A DNA stretch of 12,500 bases from Actinidia chinensis (Eukaryota; Streptophyta; Magnoliopsida; Ericales; Actinidiaceae), in assembly GCA_009663005.1 (NCBI GenBank), contig VIGQ01000219.1, positions 55,001-67,500 of the forward strand, given 5' to 3'. The position numbers and the translations under genes are program-made. This document shows positions 6,944 through 12,500 of the stretch, in pieces. The notes under the pieces are model-generated. The model saw only the letters and a list, made by a program, of their open reading frames with translations. It made no database searches and was not told the DNA's origin. Positions within the stretch are counted from its first letter, which is position 1. Each line of letters begins with the position of its first letter.

Positions 6944-8160
6944 CTAACCAATAGTCCCGGTCGGGGAGACTTGATTACCTTTGTAGGGACATTCAAACGT
7001 TGGGCCGAGTTCTTTGTCTTTGGTTCTTAGTTGACAGTGTACTTTACGTAGAACCAGATCGCCGAAAGGAATTGAAAGGTGCCTAACTCTTTGATTGTAG
7101 TACTGGACGGACTTGGCACTTGTAAGCATTTGGTGTAGCTCGGGTGTTCTTTTTTTCTTCAAGGAGGTCTAGGTTGATTCTGAGCCGGCCTCATTGTTTC
7201 TTTGTGAAATTCGAAACCTGAAGCTCGCATACCTATTTCACTGGTATGACTGATTCGGTTCCGAAAAGGACCATGGAATATGGAGTTCGCCCGTAGGAAT
7301 CCGGCTAATAGTAGTAGGATAAGCCCAAAGTGATGTGGTATAAGTTGTCCGCCCACTCGCTTCGATCGGTCCAACATCGCCTTTACATCCTGAGGATAGG
7401 ATGGTACGCTGGTTATTAACCTGCCCCTTGCTGAGGATGACCGGGGGGCGAGGAGAAATGATGGGAGGATGGCGAGATCCGAACAGAATAGTCGACCTGT
7501 CGTTGTCGAAAAACGGTCTTGCGTGCGAGATGATAACCTTGGGGACTCGATCTGCAAATGAGGTGACGTCATACGAAAGTCCGGGAATTTTTTCAGTAAT
7601 CTGGCGATGGGGCGAACTTTATCCATTTAGTGAATTAATCTATGGCGACGATTACGATTAAATTAAAAAATTCCTTTGCAAAGGAGCTTGCGGTAGGGAC
7701 CCGCATGGGTCTATCCCCAACTGGGGCGAATGGCCAAGGGCTGGACATTTGGTTGATACCATCTCGGTGTGAGGGAGCGGCTTAACGGGGGGGGCAAACC
7801 TTGGCATTGTCGCATATCTAACATAGCTGTCGCATCTTGTTTTCTATGGTCGGCAAAAATATCCTTGGCGAATAGTTTTCTTTGCCAGAGAGTGAGTTGA
7901 CCTTGCTCGGAGGGATTTTCGCTAGATATGCCTTAGTGGATCTCTAGTTAGTTAGAGAGTTGTTAGAATAGAACTTTACTCTGCCTCTTTCTGGTCGGAG
8001 ACCCATTCAGGAAGTGGTCCATAAAAAAAAGACTCTGTACAGCACGCCATTAAACATGCGAACCTTGCGGATCTGTATGGAGGACGGGAGCTTTGGTTGT
8101 TTGGTTGCTTATCTTGAGGATCCCTATTTGGAGATAGGCCAATAATCTCGTCATCCACGT
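6944..8160 (-). pseudogene. Retrotransposon integrase domain, degenerate
   Basis: It would join the element's cDNA ends to host DNA. The upstream linker starts at WMTRLLAYL (8157). In the zinc-finger region the second Cys pair (7801-7814, TGCGAC.A.TGCCAA) appears to have lost one base. The core shows SPWPFAP (7719-7742), the first Asp in LGID (7709-7711), IVIVAID.FTKW (7623-7658, a stop replacing a residue), FDNDRSTI for the second Asp (about 7490-7510) and GHPQ (7420-7442). The catalytic Glu after GHPQ is not visible. The C-terminal frame 6944-7162 keeps YYNQRVRHL, GDLVLRKV and ELGPTFECPYKG, a GPY module with Gly changed to Cys. Frames change several times, so it is non-functional. I saw no chromodomain, as expected for Tat rather than chromoviruses. 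Confidence 0.85.
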
Positions 8161-8269
8161 CGGATTTTCTTTCCGTTTGGAGGACATTGGATGGCGACTC
8201 CCACGGTTGGGCTGGTGTTAAAATTTTTAAAAATTCCAGAGGTACGCATCTGTCATAAATAAACTCAAA

Positions 8270-8640
8270 AGTTGACGCCAGGACTTGCTAAGGAGTCTGC
8301 CTTTATCTTCTCGGGAATCTGATGACTCTTGAACTCCTTGATCTTGGCGGATAAGCCTTCACTTCGCCTAAAGGCTATCATTCTTGCGTCCTTGGCGGGG
8401 TAGGGTAGTCTCCTACTGGTTACCACCAGCTGCGAGTACTGAAAATTCCAAAGATTGTGTCCAAACCTGTGCTACCCTTTAATCCGGCGGAAGGAGGGCT
8501 TCGTATTCGGCTTCATGTTAGTGGCTTTAAACCCCATTCGTATGGCGTATTCCATTTGTTCGCTGACGGAGCTCGGATGACGAGCCCTGCCCCCAACAGC
8601 CGTACTGGTTAGAGAGCCATAAAAACGAACAATATCCAGT
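8270..8640 (-). pseudogene. Second (archaeal-type) RNase H domain, degenerate
   Basis: Out-of-phase frames show AIRMGFKATN (about 8522-8551), EYEALL (8491-8508, with a conserved acidic residue of the fold), a VVNQ-like strand (around 8415-8430) and KIKEFKSHQIPEKIKADSL-like pieces (about 8280-8340). These are the core landmarks of the extra RNase H that sits between the normal RNase H and integrase in Tat elements. It would act with RT to remove RNA from RNA/DNA hybrids. Several indels separate the pieces. The presence of two RNase H modules in a row is the strongest single argument for the Tat lineage. Confidence 0.75.
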
Positions 8641-8754
8641 GGCGAGGTTTTTTTCTGAGGTTTGTTCTTTGGAATTTTCGCTTAGGAGGGGCCGTTTCAG
8701 GTGCTGGAGGTGTCCTCACGGGTGGATCGACAATGAACTCAGCATGGCTGGGCT

Positions 8755-9080
8755 TTATTGCTTGTCTTGGCTTGTATTTAAGTGGAATTCCCTTAGCTCG
8801 ACGGCCATTTGAGGAGTGGGACCTGACGCCTGGTCGCTGAAGAATATGTTCCATGGCTGATCCGTCAGCTTATGATGGGGAATGGGCCTGACAGTATAAT
8901 GACGGAGTTCTTGGCGGCGTAATAGGGCGTAGGTGAGTTTTCGCTCTTTGGGGGATATCTGGTCTCTGTCCCAAAGAACTTTAGAAAACGTAGTCAATTG
9001 GCTTTGACCTGATCTTCTTCTCGGATGAGCCGGGCACTCACCGTGGTGGGCGAGAGGACCAATATACTAACTGGGTCCTC
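8755..9080 (-). pseudogene. RNase H domain following RT, degenerate
   Basis: The start shows SPTTVSARLIREEDQ (about 9006-9060). The frame 8755-8997 then gives SKVLWDRDQ, SPKERKLTYALL, a basic LRHYTVRPIPHHKLTDQP stretch and AVELREFHLNTS. These match the retroelement RNase H that follows RT directly (VSKVL..E.RY...EKL.YAL...LTDQPL...GEFD order). The catalytic Asp in LTDQP is kept. A one-base frame change separates the two halves. Confidence 0.8.
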
Positions 9081-9089
9081 GCGGTGGGG

Positions 9090-10068
9090 GGACGTTGATA
9101 AAGGTGGGGACCGAGTCCCCGAGGGGTACTCTTTCAGCTGTGGAATGCATTTTTAGATTCTCATTCCATTGAAAGTCCTGGCTTTTTCCTTAGGATTTGA
9201 AATGAAAAAGGGGAGGGCATTTGTCCGCGATTAAGATAAAATCTGTGATGGGCGGTACTCGCCCCAGTCACGCTGCTCACTTCTCGGATACTTCTGGGCG
9301 GGAATAATCGTGATTAGGGCTTGATCTGATCCGGGTTTACTTCGAGTCACGTTTAGTGACCCGAAATCCTAAAAATTTTCCGAACGACACTCCAAATATG
9401 CATTTGGAGGGATGTAACATCATCGATGGGACGCAGGATGTTGATGCTCTTAAAGGTGGGACGAGTGGTCGGAGATCGGAGGCTTTAACCAGATATCATC
9501 AATATATACTTCATGGTTTCCCAATTTGTCCTGAACATCTTAGTGACTCCCCTCTGGCACGTCGCCCCAGCGTTCTTCAATACGAATGGCCTGCTTTGTA
9601 GCAATATAACCCCGTTCTGTGATTTTAAAGAGGTCTTTTCAATGTAGGAGGGACATCTATCTGGTGATATCACGAGAAAGGATCTAAACTTCGGAGCTCG
9701 TTGCTGGAGGTGGCGGCGACTATTAAGTCTATGTTTGGCAAGGGAAAACAACTGTCCTTGGGCACAGGCTTGTTGGGGCCGGTGAAATCTACCACACACC
9801 CTCCAATTTTCCCCTTTTTTCGGGGGAGACTACGACATTGGCGAGCCAATCCGGATAGTGGGCCTCTTGGACGACGTTAGCTCGCTGCGTTATTTACTTC
9901 GTCTTCAATGACTTTTAAGGCGTCAGGGGCGACTTCCTTCGCTTTGGCGAACGGAGAATGATTCAGGTCGGTTTGAAAAGTGGTCATGGCGATCTCAAGA
10001 TCATATGCCAGAGGAAGCTCTTGCGACCAGGGCAATACGTCCGAGGTTTCTTTCAAGACGTTATTCAC
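9090..10068 (-). pseudogene. Reverse transcriptase domain, degenerate
   Basis: It copies genomic RNA into DNA in the virus-like particle. Reading leftward: PDLNHSPFA-like text, then EVAPDALKVIEDEVN (about 9880-9936), HYPDWLANVVV (about 9838-9870), CVDFT.PNKPVPKDS (about 9740-9795), YHQIDVP (about 9648-9670), LKNAGATCQRGVTKMF (9520-9570) and YIDDIW (9492-9506). The thumb region has LNPSKCIFGV- and FLGF-like pieces (about 9350-9420) and FQWNE (about 9166-9180). The catalytic YIDD is intact but in a different frame from the residues before it. Many indels make the domain non-functional. The stretch 10070-10325 between protease and RT holds only decayed linker sequence. Confidence 0.9.
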
Positions 10069-10325
10069 GGTGTGAAACGAAGCACGGTAAGTTCCGTACC
10101 ATCATGATATGGCGATAGGATATTGGATGTATGGAGATGGGGACGATCTTTCAGAGGCTTGGTGCTTTCGGTTTCCCTGGGTCTGCTAGGGTGAGTTGTT
10201 CATTTCATCTCTAAGTACCTGTGTTGTCGTCACCAAGTCTGTGAATGCTATTGGTGGGCCGAACTGGAAGAGGTGTCGACCCTCATGGCCGAGATGAAGA
10301 ATGGCCTGGCCATTTCTGATCGCCC

Positions 10326-10750
10326 TTATTCTCGCAATCTGTTAGGGTGTGAAACTTTAGCTTCAGGTGAAAGTCGAGGTGATCGCCCTGATCCTCCCAA
10401 AGTTGGTCGCCCCAGGATGGCATTATAAGGCGAGGGGCAGTCTACCACAATCAAATCTGCCACACGGGTGGTTAGGCTGGGGTGGTTCGCCTCCCAGGGT
10501 ATCGACAAGTTGATCCATCCAAGGGGTGGTCGTATCTTCCTCCAAACCGATCAGGGGGTATGAAAAGGGTGCAGCTGTCCAGCCCCAATTTCATTTTTCG
10601 TGCCAGATGAACAAGATATCGGCCGAAAACGCCCAGTGTCGATCCAAAATCTTTGGACGTTGAAATTGGCCAATGACGCCGGAAATGACCAAGGCATCGT
10701 CGTGGGTAGATGCAGCTTCAAATCATCATTGCGGAAGGTGAAGGTGTTTG
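10326..10750 (-). pseudogene. Aspartic protease domain, degenerate
   Basis: It would cleave the Gag-Pol polyprotein. An FTFRNDDL stretch near 10725-10750 is followed by ANFNVQR (about 10644-10670), the active-site triad IDTG (10632-10643, minus), an ADILF-like strand one frame off (about 10605-10625), then [11 protein letters not shown] (about 10494-10525). The signature [17 protein letters not shown] (around 10400-10450) closes the domain and is very typical of Tat elements. A stop near 10560 and at least two frame changes break it. Confidence 0.85.
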
Positions 10751-10949
10751 ATCAGCCAACAAAATGATGACGAGGTTGTAAATTCTTCCTCGGCGGGTCT
10801 AGGGCACTTCTGGCATGTCGTTTCCGGCTGAAAGTCGAATAACCGCCCGATTCCGAAACCTCCATGGATTGTTTGTTATCCCCCGAAGTTGGTATGTTAT
10901 CGGCCGTATCTTCTGTCTGGGGAGTTGGGTGGTGGGCGAGGGCATAATA

Positions 10950-12360
10950 CTTCCTAAGGTAAACCCCTCTTCTTAATGCGGTGGTCGCGATTGCCTCCTT
11001 CAGTTGTGAAGCAGTCCTCAGTTATTATGTCCGTGGTCCGGGGAAAATCACAATATTTATTCCGTCCTCTTCTGGGGCCAAGTTTTGATCTTTCCGGGCC
11101 ACTTGACGAACTCTTCGTGCTTAATTCTGAGAGTACTTGGGCAAACGGGGGGGCATTGATGGTGGAGAGTAAGCTCAGGTCGGTCGAGGAGGCGGTGCGA
11201 GGACGTCTATCATGGATCGTTTGGGATCCTCGGTAGGTCGCTTGTACTTCATCTCTTCCCTGTACTTAGTCGCATTGTATCAGGTTCTTTCCTCTTTGGA
11301 TCATCCTTTCCTCTGTCGCCTTCTCTGGCTCGGCCAATCCTCTGCGGCGATCGAACTCGGCTTTGCTCTGGAGCGCGGATAAAGTTTCAGGAACGTTTTT
11401 GGAGAGGGGTCGACAGCGGGCCAGTCGGAGTCCTTCCATCATCGCCATATTATTTAATTTGTCGCGGGGATCTTGGACTTCTAGAATTAACCTCTGATTG
11501 AATCGTTCACGAAGTCTTCAAGCTATCCGTCTCTTTTTGATGAATGGTGAAAAGGTGAGAAGCTCTTTGGCGATTTCTGACGCTCCTTGAAATGAAATTG
11601 GCGACGACGAGTCGGCTGCAGATCGCCCAAAGAAATCAATGGTCCCTGGCGGACAGTTCGAACCATGCCTTGGACGGGGGGTCCCTTCAAAGTGGCGGCG
11701 AACGCTCTGCACAAAAAACCTCGCGTCCAAGCAACATTGGAGCGGGAAGCGACAAAGCATCAGACTCTTGTACGAGAATCCAGGTGGTCCTCCAACGGAC
11801 TCTGTTTTTCTTCATAAAGACCGAGCGGGCGGGGGAGATTGAACTTTGATGTGACATCCGAAGCCCTCAATATCCTCTCTGGAGGCGGTTTTCTTGTTAT
11901 TTAATTAGTGTGGCCACATTAATGGGAGCACCTGCCCCGGGGTGTTGGTGTGGATGCGTGAGCGGCGGCGTCAACTCTCGAATTTTGGTGGAGGGGTGGG
12001 ACTTATATCGTGCCCTGATGTGGTCATTGTGGACGGGCTCATCCCCTTCTCGATATCTGGTTGGAGTTTTACTAGTTCGGAGGAACTCTTTCACGAGAGG
12101 AGATTAGTGCCTTGGGGTCTCCCCCGGCCCCTACTGATCGGCCACTGATCTTTTTGGAACGATCTCATGAACGCTTCGCGGGCGGATCGATTAGGACATC
12201 CGGGACAGTGGATTTTGCAGCTGGAAGTGGGGGTTGGCAGCAGCGAGGAATTGCATTAGGCCGACCATTATTCTCGTCCATTTATCCTCATTGCTCAGGC
12301 CATAGGTATCTCACGATGAGACCCTTCTAGATTGCGGGAGCTTGGGCTGGTGTTGGCCAT
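10950..12360 (-). pseudogene. gag (capsid/nucleocapsid), degenerate
   Basis: The proposed start is the ATG at 12360 (MANTSPSSRNL), about 85 bp after the primer site. It was chosen because it is the first ATG with a Tat-like start. The N-terminal third is unrecognisable and full of stops. The capsid part (Retrotrans_gag family) shows LGLYEEKQSPLEDHLDS (about 11770-11820), MCRAFAATLKGPP (11676-11714), CPPGTIDFF one frame off, then [20 protein letters not shown] (about 11450-11515) and [20 protein letters not shown] (about 11380-11440). A zinc-knuckle remnant lies at 11008-11061: NKYCDF, a DHGH-like segment, then EDCF. It would coat and package genomic RNA. No frame stays open longer than about 80 codons, so it is dead. 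Confidence 0.8.
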
Positions 12361-12445
12361 TAGTCGGATCTGTTCCCCGGGGGCTACTGTGGCACGTGGT
12401 TGGGTAGATTGCGGCTGCCTGCACAGGGGCATAGAGAACTGTCGT

Positions 12446-12464
12446 TTCCCACAGGACGGTGCCA
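12446..12464 (-). other. Primer binding site
   Basis: The minus strand reads TGGCACCGTCCTGTGGGAA, three bases inside the 5' LTR end. Starting with TGG (complement of tRNA CCA) at this place is diagnostic. Tat elements usually carry TGGCGCCGTCTGTGGGAA here, so this copy differs by a G-to-A change and a one-base insertion. The matching tRNA cannot be settled from sequence alone. Confidence 0.85.
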
Positions 12465-12467
12465 AAC

Positions 12468-12500
12468 TGTTGTGGAAAAAACTAGGGCGAGCAACCAACA
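12468..12500 (-). repeat. 3' end of the 5' LTR (truncated by window edge)
   Basis: These 33 bp match the terminal part of the 3' LTR at 1434-1470: the same GGTTGCTCGCCC, T-run, CCACA..ACA end on the minus strand, with a few substitutions and indels. The rest of the 5' LTR and the target duplication lie beyond the window. Confidence 0.85.

Larger units (their letters stand above)
1434..12500 (-). mobile_element. Ty3/gypsy Tat-lineage LTR retrotransposon, degenerate, 5' LTR cut by window edge
   Basis: The same sequence (TGT..TGTGG, A-run, CT.GGGCGAGCAACC) appears at 1434-1469 and 12468-12497, and marks the ends of two LTRs in the same orientation. Reading the minus strand from the right gives LTR end, primer binding site, gag with CCHC-like knuckle, DTG protease, RT with YIDD, RNase H, second RNase H, integrase with GHPQ and a GPY-like end. 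Next come antisense gene blocks, a polypurine tract and the 3' LTR. The second RNase H and the antisense ORF are known hallmarks of the Tat lineage. All coding parts carry frameshifts and stops, so this copy cannot be autonomous. Total length exceeds 11 kb, normal for Tat elements. The 5-bp target duplication cannot be tested because the far end is outside the window; its left copy would be TCATA (1429-1433). Confidence 0.9.

Noticed and set aside
7159..7626. 155-codon minus-strand open frame as a separate gene
   Set aside because: It overlaps the integrase core mostly out of frame. The integrase landmarks (FDNDRSTI, GHPQ) are read in other frames of the same strand.
9356..9799. Short frames on both strands around the RT
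   Set aside because: The plus-strand frame is a shadow. The 104-codon minus-strand one is a mixture of correct and shifted RT frames, already covered by the RT entry.
11518..11849. Overlapping plus-strand frames opposite gag
   Set aside because: The minus strand carries MCRAFAATLKGPP and other capsid motifs; the plus-strand frames have no recognisable content.

Overview
This window is a stretch of plant nuclear repeat DNA with no intact host gene. Almost all of it, from about 1434 to the right edge, is one old, decayed LTR retrotransposon of the Ty3/gypsy Tat group (Ogre/Retand/Grande relatives), lying on the minus strand. It is read from right to left. The group assignment rests on the domain order gag - protease - RT - RNase H - second 'archaeal-type' RNase H - integrase, a primer binding site of the Tat type, and an extra gene-like block in antisense orientation between integrase and the 3' LTR. 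The host is a seed plant, probably an angiosperm; the sequence does not allow a closer identification.

Left flank (1-1433). This part is AT-rich. It holds a short foldback/MITE at 93-297 with about 70-bp inverted arms and a perfect 10-bp target duplication. After a featureless AT-rich stretch comes a segment (about 741-1433) with repeated copies of a GCGTTCGAACGC palindrome and an LTR-like, TATA-bearing tail. I read that segment as part of an older element that the Tat element landed in.

Tat element (1434 to beyond 12500, minus strand). From right to left: the last 33 bp of the 5' LTR (12468-12500), the primer binding site (12446-12464), gag (about 12360-10950, with a CCHC-like knuckle), protease (DTG motif at 10632-10643), RT (YIDD at 9495-9506), RNase H, second RNase H, and integrase ending near 6944. 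Every domain is broken by frameshifts and stops, so it is a pseudogene set, but catalytic signatures survive piecemeal. The 3' LTR is placed at 1434-2069, with a polypurine tract at 2071-2079 and an LTR TATA box at 1738-1750.

Between integrase and the 3' LTR, about 4.7 kb is occupied by plus-strand (antisense) material, and this is the most interesting part. It appears to consist of two divergent copies of the same module in direct orientation: promoter with TATA box, antisense ORF, AT-rich 3' UTR, then short repeats with a GGCGA/T core. Module B (about 3934-6771) carries a recognisable 'putative gypsy-type transposon' (Transposase_28-like) domain plus a basic/coiled-coil C-terminal part. Module A (about 2195-3793) has a matching promoter, 5' leader, C-terminus and repeat tail, but seems to lack the central domain. 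The antisense gene converges on pol, so its transcript would overlap the retroelement's genomic RNA.
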